Assembly: GCF_003028575.1 (NCBI RefSeq)
Contig: NZ_PYUD01000002.1
Span: 372,001-436,000, forward strand
Length of the DNA: 64,000 nucleotides
Direction: 5' to 3'
DNA from: Halomonas urumqiensis
GTDB lineage: Bacteria; Pseudomonadota; Gammaproteobacteria; Pseudomonadales; Halomonadaceae
Under the pieces are notes generated by a model. That model had not been told where the DNA came from. It ran no database searches and worked only from the letters and a program-made list of their open reading frames with translations. Shown one piece after another: positions 1 to 9,841 of this stretch. Position 1 is the stretch's first letter. Every line of letters starts with the position of its first letter. The position numbers and the translations under genes are program-made.

Positions 1-728
1 TCTTCCATGAGGGGGCGTGTTCCGATACCACCGAGTGGGACGGCCGCTTCATGCTCGACAACAACTTCGAGTACTCGAAGGTGCTGCTGCATTTCTGTCA
101 ACGCGAGGGTATCCCCTTTCTCTATGCTTCTTCGGCGGCTACCTATGGCGGTAGCGAGGTGTTCGTGGAAGCCCCTGAGCACGAGAAGCCCCTCAACGTG
201 TATGGCTACTCGAAACTGCTGTTCGACCAGTACGTGCGCGAACGCTGGAACGAGCTGACGGCCCAGGTGGTGGGCTTTCGCTACTTCAACGTGTATGGCC
301 CCCGTGAGCAGCACAAGGGCAAGATGGCCAGCGTCGCCTACCATCACCATACCCAGATCAGCGCCGGGCAGGATCTCAAGCTGTTCGGTGCCTGGGACGG
401 TTACGAGGCGGGCATGCAGAGCCGCGATTTCGTCTACGTGGGGGATGTGGTGGACGTGAACCTGTGGTTTCTCGACCACCCCGGGCAGTCCGGCATCTTC
501 AACCTGGGCTCGGGGCGCGCCGAGCCGTTCAAGGCCATCGGCGAGACGGTGACCGATTACTACGGGCGCGGCCAGATCGAGTACATCGACTTTCCAGAGG
601 AGCTCAAGGGGCGTTATCAGAGCTACACGCGCGCCGATATCTCCCGCCTGCGCGAGGCAGGGTATTCGCGCGAGTTTCGGACCGTGGCCGAAGGCGTGAA
701 GGACTATCTGGAGTGGCTGAATGGCTGA
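1..728 (+). CDS. hldD: ADP-L-glycero-D-manno-heptose 6-epimerase, 3' part
   Basis: This is the C-terminal part of the short-chain-dehydrogenase-type epimerase that makes ADP-L-glycero-D-manno-heptose, the heptose donor for the LPS inner core. The frame is open from base 3 with no start codon, so the gene begins before the window; about 241 residues are visible. The start resembles the HldD segment [15 protein letters not shown] serine-rich strand ([10 protein letters not shown]) and a YGYSK motif give the catalytic Ser and Tyr-x-x-x-Lys of the extended SDR family. The R(D)FVYVGDVV segment is also typical of HldD. The stop overlaps the next gene's ATG by 8 bases, which indicates co-transcription with waaF. 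hldE, which makes the preceding intermediates, lies 8 kb downstream. Confidence 0.95.
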   Translation, partial: FHEGACSDTTEWDGRFMLDNNFEYSKVLLHFCQREGIPFLYASSAATYGGSEVFVEAPEHEKPLNVYGYSKLLFDQYVRERWNELTAQVVGFRYFNVYGPREQHKGKMASVAYHHHTQISAGQDLKLFGAWDGYEAGMQSRDFVYVGDVVDVNLWFLDHPGQSGIFNLGSGRAEPFKAIGETVTDYYGRGQIEYIDFPEELKGRYQSYTRADISRLREAGYSREFRTVAEGVKDYLEWLNG

Positions 729-1770
729 GGCGCCAGGCAAGAGCGGCGAGCGAATTCTGGTCGTTGGCCCTTCCTGGGTGGGCGACATGGTGATGGCGCA
801 GAGCCTGCTGATGACGCTCAAGGCGCGGCATCCGGGATGCCATATCGGGGTAGTGGCCCCGGCCTGGTCGACGCCGATTCTCGAGCGTATGGAACAAGTC
901 GATGAGGTGGCGAGCCTCGAGGCCGGTCATGGAGAGTTCGGATGGCGTGCCAGGCGTGCCCTGGCACGCTCCTTGAAAGGCCGCTTTGACCGAGCCATCG
1001 TCTTGCCGCGGTCGTGGAAATCGGCACTAGTGCCATGGCTTGCCGGCATTCCACGGCGAACCGGCTTTATCGGAGAGCAGCGTTATGTGCTGCTCAATGA
1101 CCGCCGCACGCTCGACAAGCGCGTGCTCGACCAGACAGTGAAGCGGTTCGTGGCGCTGGGGGTGACGCCCGACCAGGCGGCGGTGGGTGACTTGGCGATT
1201 CCGAGGCCTTGCCTGGCGGTCGATCATGACAACTTGATCGAACTGCGTCTTGCGCATGGGCTGTCGTCGCGACCGGCCATCGGCATGATGCCAGGCGCAG
1301 AGTACGGTCCGGCCAAGCAGTGGCCGCTGGCACATTTTCGGGAGCTGGCTGGGCGGCTGGTCGCCGAAGGCTACGAAGTGCGGATACTGGGGGGGCCCAA
1401 GGACCAGCCCGCCGGCGAGGTGATCAGCGAGGGCCTGTCGCGCGTGCACAACCTGTGTGGCAAGACCCGGCTGGCCGATGCGGTCGACCTGCTGGCGGAT
1501 TGCCGCCAGGTGGTCACCAATGACTCGGGGCTGATGCATGTGGCAGCGGCGGTGGGCACCCGCATCCAGGCGATCTATGGGTCATCGTCACCGGCCTACA
1601 CGCCACCGCTGACCGACAATGCCGAGATTCATACCCTGGCGCTGTCCTGTTCGCCCTGTTTTCAGCGTACCTGCCCACTGGGGCATACGAATTGTCTCAA
1701 CCAACTGTCTCCGCAGCGGGTGCTGAGCGCGATGCAGGCCTGGCAGCGTGATGTGCTCGCCAGAGGGTGA
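721..1770 (+). CDS. waaF: ADP-heptose:LPS heptosyltransferase II
   Basis: GT9-family enzyme of 349 residues that adds the second L-glycero-D-manno-heptose to the LPS inner core at the cytoplasmic face. It opens with the GT9 hallmark ([18 protein letters not shown]). The mid-protein stretch [14 protein letters not shown] is the WaaF donor-site signature, and [14 protein letters not shown] near residue 263 is the nucleotide-sugar binding loop. The cysteine-rich tail ([13 protein letters not shown], then CLNQLSP) is typical of WaaF rather than WaaC. The ATG overlaps the end of hldD, so the two are translationally coupled. Length fits the family, which is usually about 350 residues. Confidence 0.93.
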   Translation: MAEAPGKSGERILVVGPSWVGDMVMAQSLLMTLKARHPGCHIGVVAPAWSTPILERMEQVDEVASLEAGHGEFGWRARRALARSLKGRFDRAIVLPRSWKSALVPWLAGIPRRTGFIGEQRYVLLNDRRTLDKRVLDQTVKRFVALGVTPDQAAVGDLAIPRPCLAVDHDNLIELRLAHGLSSRPAIGMMPGAEYGPAKQWPLAHFRELAGRLVAEGYEVRILGGPKDQPAGEVISEGLSRVHNLCGKTRLADAVDLLADCRQVVTNDSGLMHVAAAVGTRIQAIYGSSSPAYTPPLTDNAEIHTLALSCSPCFQRTCPLGHTNCLNQLSPQRVLSAMQAWQRDVLARG

Positions 1771-1780
1771 GCCTGCAGGC

Positions 1781-3454
1781 TTACTGGACCTCGGCAGGCT
1801 CTTCCTCGGTGGCGTCCTGCGGGGTTTCGACGACCTGCGGTGCAGGCTCCTCCGCATCGCTTTCGGCACCTGCCGGCACCAGGCCCTCCCACAGGCGCTG
1901 CTGAAGCCCGGTTTCCTCGCGCATGCGCTCGGCCAGCTCATCCATTCCGTGACGCTCGAGCAAGGTAGAGCGATTCGACAGCAGTGACGTGCCAAGCCCG
2001 GCACGATGATTATTGATGCGAAAGCCCATGGCTTCGAGGATCGTCGGGAAGACATCGATGATCGAGGACTCGCGATGGCTGCGTGTAGGCTCGATGGTAT
2101 CGCCGAGCAGCATGAAGGTATTGTCTCGCTCGCTCTGGATCAGTTGGTCCCAAACCGATACGCGCATGGTCAGGTGGTCGCTGGCGACGACGACCAGGGT
2201 GTTGTCCAGAAGCCCCTCGTCCTCCAAACGCTCGATCAAGCGACGCGCCAGCCAGCCTGAGCACTCTACCGAATAGAGAATATCGATGCCGTCGAATTCG
2301 CCTTGGCGGTCCAGGCAAGCCTGTGCCGGGTAGCCGTTCGGGGCATGGCCGGTGATAGAGAGGCTGACCAGACCCCAGGGGGTATCGGCACCATCGAGTT
2401 GACGGATCTTGGCAAGCGTCATGTCGTACAGCGAGTCGTCGAAGAGCCCCCAGTTGTTGACGTACTCGGGATCGTCCAGCCGTGGGCGCAGTTCCTCGCG
2501 CCCGAGTACCTCATTGAAACCATGGTCTTCGTAGAACACGCCCTTGCCGGCAAAGGTGGTGCTGGCACCGCCCATGAAGGTCAGTCGATAGCCCTGATCG
2601 GCCAGCAGGTCACCCAGGCAGTCCACCCCTGGCACCACGCGTTCGAGCGGCTCGAACTGGCTGTCGTGGAGTAACCCGGCGGGCATCAAAGGCGTGCCGC
2701 ACTGGCTACCGATCATCCCCGCCATGGTCCAGCCGGTGTTGTCGAGCTGTCGCACGCCTTCGAACACGTGGGCGCGCTCACCCAGGGCCGACAAGTGAGC
2801 ATAGGCATCGCCGAATCGTGAGCGGTCGGCATAGGTGCGCTCGATACTCTCCAGGTAAAGGATCAGCAGGTTGGGGGGGCGTTCGGGGGCCTCGAGAATC
2901 GCCGGCTCGACATAGCGACGATTCAGCCAGGCGCCATCATCGGTGACGATGGCCGCACCACGCTGCGTCATGCCGTAGAACAGGGGATTACCCGCCAGCA
3001 GGGCAAGCGCCAGCAGGCGTTCGCCGAGGCGCCAGCGGTGATCATGGCGAACCAGCCAGGTGAAGGAGACCAGCAGGGCAAGCATCGACAGGCAGTAGAG
3101 AATGGCCGCCAGCATGCGGTCATTACCTCCATGGTCCGCCATGCCGGCCTGAAGATGAAAGGTGATGGCACCAAGCTCGACGATACCGAAGCTGTCGGAG
3201 AGGTAGACATAAAGCCCCATCAGGGCGATCGGCAGCAGTGACCAGGGCCAGACCTTCCTGCTGGGTCTGGCGTTGGCTGGTTTGCCCCAGCGCAGCAGCC
3301 AGGCAAGCCCCATCCAGCCGATGGCAACGGGGGCGAGCACCCAGGGCGCCAGGCTGGTTACGGTCATGACGGTGTAGCCCAGGCACAAGCCGATGGTCAG
3401 CATTGCCCACCAACGGGGTTGGTGGATCAGCATGTGGGTCAATTGACGGGTCAT
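1781..3454 (-). CDS. OpgB/MdoB-like phosphoglycerol (or phosphoethanolamine) transferase, membrane-anchored
   Basis: A 557-residue inner-membrane protein. The first ~160 residues hold four or five hydrophobic segments, followed by a large periplasmic alkaline-phosphatase-superfamily domain of the LTA-synthase/OpgB type. Motifs shared with OpgB are LYLESIERTYAD, then NTGWTMAGMIGSQCG with the likely nucleophilic Thr, LTFMGGAS, WGLFDDS and VVASDHL. OpgB moves phosphoglycerol from phosphatidylglycerol to periplasmic glucans. Here the gene lies among LPS core genes and no opgGH is nearby, so the acceptor could be core LPS (inference). The acidic, Pro-rich C-terminal tail is unusual. I chose the ATG at 3454 because the upstream extension begins at TTG and is not hydrophobic. 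It is convergent with waaF. Confidence 0.8.
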   Translation of the reverse strand: MTRQLTHMLIHQPRWWAMLTIGLCLGYTVMTVTSLAPWVLAPVAIGWMGLAWLLRWGKPANARPSRKVWPWSLLPIALMGLYVYLSDSFGIVELGAITFHLQAGMADHGGNDRMLAAILYCLSMLALLVSFTWLVRHDHRWRLGERLLALALLAGNPLFYGMTQRGAAIVTDDGAWLNRRYVEPAILEAPERPPNLLILYLESIERTYADRSRFGDAYAHLSALGERAHVFEGVRQLDNTGWTMAGMIGSQCGTPLMPAGLLHDSQFEPLERVVPGVDCLGDLLADQGYRLTFMGGASTTFAGKGVFYEDHGFNEVLGREELRPRLDDPEYVNNWGLFDDSLYDMTLAKIRQLDGADTPWGLVSLSITGHAPNGYPAQACLDRQGEFDGIDILYSVECSGWLARRLIERLEDEGLLDNTLVVVASDHLTMRVSVWDQLIQSERDNTFMLLGDTIEPTRSHRESSIIDVFPTILEAMGFRINNHRAGLGTSLLSNRSTLLERHGMDELAERMREETGLQQRLWEGLVPAGAESDAEEPAPQVVETPQDATEEEPAEVQ

Positions 3455-3600
3455 CGAGGCTTCGCAGCAGAGTGTGTTGGTACACAGCTTAGCAAGCAAA
3501 CGACGCCAGGCGAATGGCCGTGATGCCCCAGAGGCTCGCTTGGTGCTGGATCGGGCAACGATTACACTGGAATTCGCCCATTCACTCGCAAGGATCGCCG

Positions 3601-4383
3601 ATGTCGATTGCCGCCGTGCTGATCGTCAAGAACGAGCAAGCCCACCTGCGTGCCTGCCTGGAAGCGTTGAGCTGGGCAGATGAGATCGTGATCCTGGATG
3701 CCGGCAGCCAGGATGGCAGCCAGGAGATCGCGCGAGAGTTTACCGACAAGGTGGTGGTGAACGATGACTGGCAAGGCTTCGGTGTGCAGCGCCAGCGTGC
3801 AGAAGCCCTGGTGGAGAGCGAGTGGATCCTGATGGTCGATGCCGACGAACGGGTCACGCCGGCCCTTCGCGAGAGCATCCAGGCCGCCCTCGACGAGGGC
3901 ACGCAAGCGATCTACACGCTACCGCGACTCTCCTGGTGCTTCGGCGCTTTCATCCGCCATTCCGGCTGGTACCCCGACCGGGTGGCACGGCTTTATCCGC
4001 GTGGCCGGGCGGGCTATGACGACGCGCTGGTGCATGAGAAGCTGCGCAACCCTCATGCACTTCCCGTGAAGCCTCTCGAGGGTGACCTGCTGCATTTCAC
4101 TTACCGTGACCTGCGCCACTATCTGGAAAAATCGGCCCACTACGCCGAGGCCTGGGCCGAGCAGCGAGTCGCGCGAGGCAAGCGTGGCAGTCTGGCCGAT
4201 GGTCTCCTGCATGGCGTGGGCTGTTTCGTGCGCATGTATCTGCTCAAGGCGGGATTTCTGGATGGACGCCAGGGATTGCTGCTGGCGCTGCTCTCGGCGC
4301 ACTCGACCTTCGCCAAGTACGCTGATCTATGGGTCAGGACTCGGACGCCTGCTCCGCCACAAGACGCCTCAGCAGGGCACTGA
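3601..4383 (+). CDS. family 2 glycosyltransferase, WaaE/LgtF-like
   Basis: A 260-residue cytoplasmic GT2 enzyme likely to add a beta-linked glucose to heptose I of the LPS core, as WaaE/LgtF proteins do. The N-terminus IAAVLIVKNE is the GT2 nucleotide-binding strand. LDAGSQDGSQEIA, then VDADERV near residue 80, supplies the DxD metal site. DWQGFGVQRQRA is characteristic of the WaaE/KdtX group. The ATG at 3601 is preceded by an AAGGA ribosome site, so the 29 upstream in-frame residues are not used. Its last 50 bases overlap the convergent GT9 gene. The exact acceptor cannot be read from sequence. Confidence 0.85.
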   Translation: MSIAAVLIVKNEQAHLRACLEALSWADEIVILDAGSQDGSQEIAREFTDKVVVNDDWQGFGVQRQRAEALVESEWILMVDADERVTPALRESIQAALDEGTQAIYTLPRLSWCFGAFIRHSGWYPDRVARLYPRGRAGYDDALVHEKLRNPHALPVKPLEGDLLHFTYRDLRHYLEKSAHYAEAWAEQRVARGKRGSLADGLLHGVGCFVRMYLLKAGFLDGRQGLLLALLSAHSTFAKYADLWVRTRTPAPPQDASAGH

Positions 4384-5434
4384 TGGCCTCTGACGCCGCC
4401 GCCAGGTCAATGCTCGCCATGTCTTGCTCCGCCGCCTCAATGGGTGGACAAAAAGCCAGACGGTGATCGTCGGTGTTGCAGGTCTGCCAGCGCAGCGGCG
4501 TGGCGGAGCGCCGCGACGGATAGAAGCCGGCCGTGGCCAGGTCCAGACAGCCGGCGATGTGCAGGGGGCCGGTGGAGCCGGCGATGAACAGGTCGGCCGC
4601 CGCAAGGCTCAAGGCGAAGTCATCGAGCCCCTGGCGCGGGGGCAGGCGGTGGGCCGAAATGCCCGCTAGTTCGAGTGGCTCGCGAATCGTTTCGGCGACC
4701 GCTTCTTCGCCGGGGCCAGCGGTAAGGATCCAGTGGGGGGACGGGGAGTCGGCATCGAGATGCCTCTCGATGCCGCGTATCAGCTCGACATAGCGCTGTG
4801 CCGATAGATTGACGGCGGAGCCGCCACTTCCCCCGTGCAGGAAGCACCAGGGGCGTGCTTCCTGCAGGCCGAGCTCAGCTGCGATGCGTGCCCGTTCGCG
4901 CTTTCGCACCGCGTCATCCAGCGGCCAGAAGGGGGGAGTGACGGGTTCGCCCGCCACGAGCCCAAGCGCCTCGACCAGCTTGTCGGCCAATTCGATGTTG
5001 TAGACGTACTCCGGTCGCTCGGATCGTGATCTGCGCTGACGGATGCGGGCGTTGTAGAATATCTGTGCCCACTTGGTGGCCGGGGCGAGGCGCATGGGGA
5101 TTCCGGCTCGCCACCCCAGCCAGCCGATTCGAGGGGTCGAGAAAAGCGTCAGCAGGGCATCGAAGCCTTGACGCTTGAGGGTGCGGAGCAACTCGCGATG
5201 AGCCTCGCGCCCGGCATCCTCGCCCGGGTCGATGATGACGTCGTCGACCCACGGGCAAAGATGCGCCATGGGGGCGGTGTAGGCCGGCACCAGGACACTC
5301 ACGCGGGGAGTGGGGCTGGCGGACTTGAGGCGGGCCAGAGCCGGCCAGGCCAGCATGAAGTCGCCAAGCTTGTCGTTGCGCACTACCAGCAGGTGCGGGG
5401 ATGATTCGCGCGGTGCCATGGTCGTCGCTGTCAT
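4334..5434 (-). CDS. family 9 glycosyltransferase (heptosyltransferase-like)
   Basis: A 366-residue GT9 protein related to heptosyltransferases WaaC/WaaF/WaaQ. It begins HLLVVRNDKLGDFMLAWPAL, the family's N-terminal motif. It carries CFLHGGSGGSAVNLS in the middle and FIAGSTGPLHIAGCL near residue 285, equivalent to the donor loop. It lacks the cysteine tail of WaaF, so a third heptosyltransferase (WaaQ-like) or another core sugar transferase is plausible. It is convergent with the GT2 gene (50-base overlap) and divergent from the GT4 gene, with only 38 bases between start codons. Confidence 0.82.
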   Translation of the reverse strand: MTATTMAPRESSPHLLVVRNDKLGDFMLAWPALARLKSASPTPRVSVLVPAYTAPMAHLCPWVDDVIIDPGEDAGREAHRELLRTLKRQGFDALLTLFSTPRIGWLGWRAGIPMRLAPATKWAQIFYNARIRQRRSRSERPEYVYNIELADKLVEALGLVAGEPVTPPFWPLDDAVRKRERARIAAELGLQEARPWCFLHGGSGGSAVNLSAQRYVELIRGIERHLDADSPSPHWILTAGPGEEAVAETIREPLELAGISAHRLPPRQGLDDFALSLAAADLFIAGSTGPLHIAGCLDLATAGFYPSRRSATPLRWQTCNTDDHRLAFCPPIEAAEQDMASIDLAAASEAISALLRRLVAEQASES

Positions 5435-5472
5435 TCGGGCTCCCGGGCCCCGTCAACGCAAAGGAGTCAACC

Positions 5473-6609
5473 TTGTCGCACAAGGTCATGCAGCTGTGTC
5501 TCTCCAGCGGCTGGGGCGGATTGGAAATGTATCCGTCCCGGATTATACCCGAGCTCGCTCGGCAAGGGTGGCAGGTGTACGGCCTGGCGTTGAGCGGCTC
5601 GCGAGTCGCCGACAGCATGCGTGACGCGGGCATCACGCCTTTGACCGTGGCCTCGAAAGGCCGCGCGCTGCTCGGCGTGAGACGCATCCTCGCTTACCTG
5701 GCGACACACGACATCGGTGTGCTGCATTGCCACAAGTCCAGTGATCTCCGTCTTGGCGCCTTGCTTGCCACCCTGCGGCCCTCGCTGCGGCTGTTGTTCA
5801 CCGATCACATGGGGGTGACACGCCCCAAGCGTGATCTCTACCACCGCTGGGCGTACGGCCGGGTGACCCGGTTGCTGTCGATCAGTGATGCGACCCGGGC
5901 CCGTAACCTCCAGGCCTTTCCGCTTCCCGCCGAACGTATTCGGCGCCTCTATCTGGGCATCGACCCAGCCCCCTATGCCCCGCGACTGGACCTGAAGGAG
6001 CGCGAGGGGCTGCGCCGCGAGCTGGGCATACCCGATGGCGCCATAGCCATCGGCATGCCGGGTCGCCTGACCCACGGCAAGGGCCAGGACACCTGGCTCG
6101 AGGCGCTGAGCGGACTGCAACATGCGCGCCCCGGCCTTGCCTGGCACGGGGTGTTGATCGGTGGGCTGGCGGTCAGTGAGGGCAGCGACGAGGCTTATGT
6201 GGCCGAGCTCAAGGCGCTGAGCGAGACACTCGGGCTTGCCGACCGCGTGACCTTCACCGGCTTTCGACGCGATCTGCCGAGGCTGTTCGAAGCGTTGGAT
6301 ATCGTCTGTGTGCCATCCCGCAACGAAGCCTTCGGCTTGACGGTGATCGAAGTGATGGCCGCCGCCAAGGCGGTGATCGGTGCCGACAGCGGGGCGATTC
6401 CCGAATTGCTCGATAGGGAAACCGGCCGTCTCGCCGACCCCGGCTCACCCGCGGCCTGGACGACAGCCATGGCCGAGCTTGCCGACGACCACGCGCTGCG
6501 CGAGCGCCTGGGAAACGCCGCGAGGCAGCGTGTGCTCGACGAGTTCTCCCTGGCGGCCCATGTCGGTGCGCTGATCGGCGAATATCAGGAGGGCGCCGGC
6601 GCCTCGTAG
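5473..6609 (+). CDS. family 4 glycosyltransferase
   Basis: A 378-residue GT-B glycosyltransferase for LPS core or O-chain assembly. The N-terminal GGLEMYPSRIIPELARQG matches the acceptor-side loop of WaaG-like enzymes. GMPGRLTHGKGQD near residue 200 and PSRNEAFGLTVIEVMAAAK near residue 280 form the donor pocket with the E-x7-E motif. A perfect AAGGAG lies at 5461-5466, six bases before a TTG at 5473, so I take that TTG as the start. The longer frame from 5401 would overlap the divergent GT9 gene. The 3' end overlaps kdkA by 25 bases on the other strand. Confidence 0.85.
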   Translation: MSHKVMQLCLSSGWGGLEMYPSRIIPELARQGWQVYGLALSGSRVADSMRDAGITPLTVASKGRALLGVRRILAYLATHDIGVLHCHKSSDLRLGALLATLRPSLRLLFTDHMGVTRPKRDLYHRWAYGRVTRLLSISDATRARNLQAFPLPAERIRRLYLGIDPAPYAPRLDLKEREGLRRELGIPDGAIAIGMPGRLTHGKGQDTWLEALSGLQHARPGLAWHGVLIGGLAVSEGSDEAYVAELKALSETLGLADRVTFTGFRRDLPRLFEALDIVCVPSRNEAFGLTVIEVMAAAKAVIGADSGAIPELLDRETGRLADPGSPAAWTTAMAELADDHALRERLGNAARQRVLDEFSLAAHVGALIGEYQEGAGAS

Positions 6610-7310
6610 CCTTGGCGGATCGCCGTCATGGCCTCGGTGGCGTCGAATTTCTCGAGCGAACGCGCCAGGCGTTCGAGGTTGCTGGCTTGCCAGGCGCCTG
6701 GCGCGCGCAGTCGGCAGCGATCCAGGTCGATCAGCCAGGGGACGCCGTCTTCATCGATCAGCAGGTTACGGGCGTTGAGGTCGACATGGTCCAGGCCGGC
6801 CTCATGGAAGCGGCGCACGGTGGCGCCGACACGCTGTAGCAAGGCATCGTCGGCTTCCCCGTTGATGAGACACTCGGCAAGTGCCCGTGCCCCGGCAATA
6901 CGCACGGTGATCAGGGCGGCCTGGTAGGTCATGCCATGGCGTGTCACCTCGGCCGCCACGGGGCGGGGCACCGGCAGGCCGCGCTCATGCAGGGTGGCGG
7001 TCAGGCGAAGCTCACGAAAGGCGCGGGTGCGCTCGAGCCCGGTCCACAGGTAACGTGACTCGCTGAGCCGTGCGACCAGGCCGCCTCGACGATAGCGGCG
7101 TAGCACCCATGCCTCGTCGCTCGCGCCAGGGGGCGCAAGGAACAGGCTGGCCCCGCGCCCTGGCGCTTCGCCAGTCACTCGGCCCGCTTGCCGCCAGGTG
7201 TCGGGGTCGAAGGTAGGCGGGCCGATTTGTGGCGCCTTGCCGGCGTCACATAAACTGTCCGCATCATATAGAATGACACTCTTTCCCGTTCGAAGTGTTG
7301 CCAAGCGCAT
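6585..7310 (-). CDS. kdkA: 3-deoxy-D-manno-octulosonic acid (Kdo) kinase
   Basis: A 241-residue kinase that phosphorylates O4 of the single Kdo on lipid A. The length equals that of Haemophilus influenzae KdkA. Recognisable segments are GRGASLFL, VLRRYRRGGLVARLSESRYL, then ERTRAFREL. The catalytic loop HVDLNARNLLID has the kinase-type Asp and Asn, followed by WLIDLDRCRLR with the metal-binding Asp. The ATG at 7310 gives the standard length; the upstream frame has no matching sequence. Its start codon shares bases with the divergent GT9 start (CATG at 7308-7311). The presence of this enzyme argues for a Haemophilus/Vibrio-type inner core with phosphorylated Kdo. Confidence 0.9.
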   Translation of the reverse strand: MRLATLRTGKSVILYDADSLCDAGKAPQIGPPTFDPDTWRQAGRVTGEAPGRGASLFLAPPGASDEAWVLRRYRRGGLVARLSESRYLWTGLERTRAFRELRLTATLHERGLPVPRPVAAEVTRHGMTYQAALITVRIAGARALAECLINGEADDALLQRVGATVRRFHEAGLDHVDLNARNLLIDEDGVPWLIDLDRCRLRAPGAWQASNLERLARSLEKFDATEAMTAIRQGYEAPAPS

Positions 7311-8421
7311 GAAGCATCCTCTGCCCGCCCAACCTCGCCACATTGGCGTGCTGCGTCTCTCCGCCCTGGGCGATGTGTGCAACCTCGTCCCCACGGTACG
7401 TGCCCTGCAGCGCCAGTGGCCCGAGGCGCGCATCACCTGGATCATCGGCAAGGGCGAGCACAGTCTACTGGCCGGCCTTACCGGGGTCGAGTTCGTGGTC
7501 TACGACAAGGCCAGCGGGCTTGCCGGGATGCGCGCACTGTGGCGTGAGCTCGCCGACACCCGCTTCGACGTGCTGCTGCACATGCAGCAAGCGGTGCGAG
7601 CAAGCGTCCTCTCGCTGGGGCTCAAGGCAACGGTTCGAGTGGGTTACGACAAGGACCGCGCCAAGGATCGTCAGCACTGGTTCACCCACCGCCAACTGAT
7701 GCCGCACCCGCGTGCCCATGTACTTGAATCCTTTCTCGATTTCGCGCGGCTGCTGGGCGTCGAGGATCTCTCTCTCGCCTGGGATCTGCCCGTGCCACCC
7801 TCGGCCCACCGCGAAGCCATGGCGTTGACCGGCGATTCCCCCTATGTACTGATCAGCCCGTGTGCCAATCCGCGGTTGCGCAACTTTCGCAACTGGTCGG
7901 CGGAAGGCTACGCGACGCTCGCTGGCCATCTGTGGGAGCAGCACGGCCTGAAGACGCTGCTCACCGGGGGCGGCAGCACCCAGGAGCGCGAGATGGGCGC
8001 ACGCATCCAGGCATTGAGCCCCGCCCAGTCGACAATCGATGCCATCGGCGCCTCGTCGCTGAAGGGCTTGCTGGCGCTGATACAGCGCGCCCGGGTTACC
8101 GTGGCCCCTGACTCAGGGCCAGTGCACATGGCCAATGCTCTGGGCACCCCGGTGGTCGGGCTCTATGCCACCACCAACCCCGATCGGGCGGCGCCCTATC
8201 TGTGGCGGGATTACGTGGTCAACCGCTACCCGGATGCGGTGGAGGCCTTTCTGCACCAGCCTCTCGAGTCGATCTCCTGGGGCCAGCGGGTGCGACATCC
8301 CGATGCCATGTCACTGATTGGAAGCGAGGATGTCATCGAACGCCTCGAGGCCATCCTCGCGCAGCCCCATACCCCTCCGCCAGCCCCACCGGACATGGAG
8401 TCCCGCGCCCATGAAGCTTGA
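7309..8421 (+). CDS. heptosyltransferase I-like GT9 protein, OpsX type
   Basis: A 370-residue GT9 enzyme. [20 protein letters not shown] at residues 11-30 is the family opening, and [20 protein letters not shown] near residue 265 is the donor loop. The wording resembles OpsX of Haemophilus, which adds the first heptose to Kdo-phosphate. This fits the divergent kdkA next door and the absence of another clear WaaC candidate in the window. I infer heptosyltransferase I activity from this context; it is not proven by motif. The ATG at 7309 is chosen over an upstream ATG at 7273, which adds only unrelated residues. The stop overlaps hldE by 11 bases. Confidence 0.82.
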   Translation: MKHPLPAQPRHIGVLRLSALGDVCNLVPTVRALQRQWPEARITWIIGKGEHSLLAGLTGVEFVVYDKASGLAGMRALWRELADTRFDVLLHMQQAVRASVLSLGLKATVRVGYDKDRAKDRQHWFTHRQLMPHPRAHVLESFLDFARLLGVEDLSLAWDLPVPPSAHREAMALTGDSPYVLISPCANPRLRNFRNWSAEGYATLAGHLWEQHGLKTLLTGGGSTQEREMGARIQALSPAQSTIDAIGASSLKGLLALIQRARVTVAPDSGPVHMANALGTPVVGLYATTNPDRAAPYLWRDYVVNRYPDAVEAFLHQPLESISWGQRVRHPDAMSLIGSEDVIERLEAILAQPHTPPPAPPDMESRAHEA

Positions 8422-9841
8422 CCTGACCGCTCTGGAACACTCGCGCCTGCTGGTGGTGGGCGATGTGATGCTCGATCGCTACTGGCATGGCGCCACGTCA
8501 CGAATCTCCCCCGAGGCGCCGGTGCCGGTGGTACGCGTCGACGAAGCCGAGGATCGCCCCGGTGGTGCCGCCAACGTGGCACTCAACATCTCCTCGCTTG
8601 GTGCCCACGCGGCCCTGGCCGGGCTGGTCGGTGACGATGACAATGCTGACCGCCTGGTGAGGCGTCTGGAAGATGCCGGAGTGAGCACTCACTTCGATCG
8701 CAGCCCTGGTATCCCCACGATCACCAAGTTGCGGGTGATGAGCCGCAACCAGCAGCTGATCCGTCTCGACTTCGAGGAAGGACTCGGCGAGGTCGATACC
8801 TCGGGCCTCGAGGCTCGAGTCGCCGAGGCGCTGCCGGCTTGCGACCTGGTGATTCTTTCCGACTACGGCAAGGGTACGCTCAACCGTGTCGAGGATTTGA
8901 TCCGCCAGGTGCGAGCCGCCGGTAAGCGGGTGCTGGTGGACCCCAAGGGCAGCGATTTCCACCGCTACCATGGGGCCAGCGTGATCACCCCCAACCTCAC
9001 CGAGTTCGAGGCGGTGGTTGGCCACTGCCGTGATGATGCCGAACTGGCCAGGCGTGGCGAGGCGCTGCGCGCCGAGCTCGAGCTCGAGGCACTGCTGATC
9101 ACCCGCAGCGAGAAGGGCATGACGCTGATTCGCGAGGGGCATGAGCCGCTGCATCTGCCGACTCGCGCCCGCGAGGTGTTCGATGTCACCGGCGCCGGCG
9201 ATACCGTGATCGGCGTGCTGGGCCTGGCGCTGGCCGCCGGCCACGGCTTCCCCGAGGCGATGACCCTTGCCAACCTCGCCGCCGGCCTGGTGGTGGCCAA
9301 GCCCGGTACCGCGACGCTTTCGATCGCCGAGCTCTACACCGCACTGCAAGGCGACAAGCTGGCCGAATTCGGCGTGATCGAGGCGCCTGCGTTGATCGAG
9401 GCGGTGCGCGCCGCCCAGGCGCGCGGCGAGCGGGTGGTGATGACCAATGGCTGCTTCGATATCCTGCATGCCGGCCATGTCGCCTACCTGGAGCAGGCCC
9501 GCAAGCTCGGTGACAGGCTGATCGTGGCGGTCAATGACGATGCCTCGATCGGCAGGCTCAAGGGGCCCAAGCGGCCTATCAACCCGCTGCTCAGGCGCAT
9601 GCAGGTGCTGGCGGGCCTGGGGGCCGTGGACTGGGTCGTGTCCTTCGCCGAGGACACCCCTCAACGCCTGATCGAGGCCGTGTTGCCCGATGTGCTGGTA
9701 AAGGGCGGTGATTACCGCCCCGAGCAGATCGCCGGGGGTGAAGCGGTACGCGCCGCGGGGGGTGAGGTTCGTGTGCTGGGCTTCGAGGATGGCGTATCCA
9801 CCACCGCGATGATTTCCACCATCCTCGACCGCGAGACCTGA
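8411..9841 (+). CDS. hldE: bifunctional heptose 7-phosphate kinase / heptose 1-phosphate adenylyltransferase
   Basis: A 476-residue two-domain enzyme of ADP-heptose synthesis. Residues 1-320 are a ribokinase-type kinase ([11 protein letters not shown] near residue 52, then [11 protein letters not shown] near residue 258 with the catalytic Asp). Residues ~340-476 are a nucleotidyltransferase: [17 protein letters not shown] has the HxGH motif, and [18 protein letters not shown] follows. The length matches the Escherichia coli protein. It starts inside the preceding gene and its TGA overlaps the waaA ATG by one base. It supplies the substrate for HldD at the start of the window. Confidence 0.97.
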   Translation: MKLDLTALEHSRLLVVGDVMLDRYWHGATSRISPEAPVPVVRVDEAEDRPGGAANVALNISSLGAHAALAGLVGDDDNADRLVRRLEDAGVSTHFDRSPGIPTITKLRVMSRNQQLIRLDFEEGLGEVDTSGLEARVAEALPACDLVILSDYGKGTLNRVEDLIRQVRAAGKRVLVDPKGSDFHRYHGASVITPNLTEFEAVVGHCRDDAELARRGEALRAELELEALLITRSEKGMTLIREGHEPLHLPTRAREVFDVTGAGDTVIGVLGLALAAGHGFPEAMTLANLAAGLVVAKPGTATLSIAELYTALQGDKLAEFGVIEAPALIEAVRAAQARGERVVMTNGCFDILHAGHVAYLEQARKLGDRLIVAVNDDASIGRLKGPKRPINPLLRRMQVLAGLGAVDWVVSFAEDTPQRLIEAVLPDVLVKGGDYRPEQIAGGEAVRAAGGEVRVLGFEDGVSTTAMISTILDRET

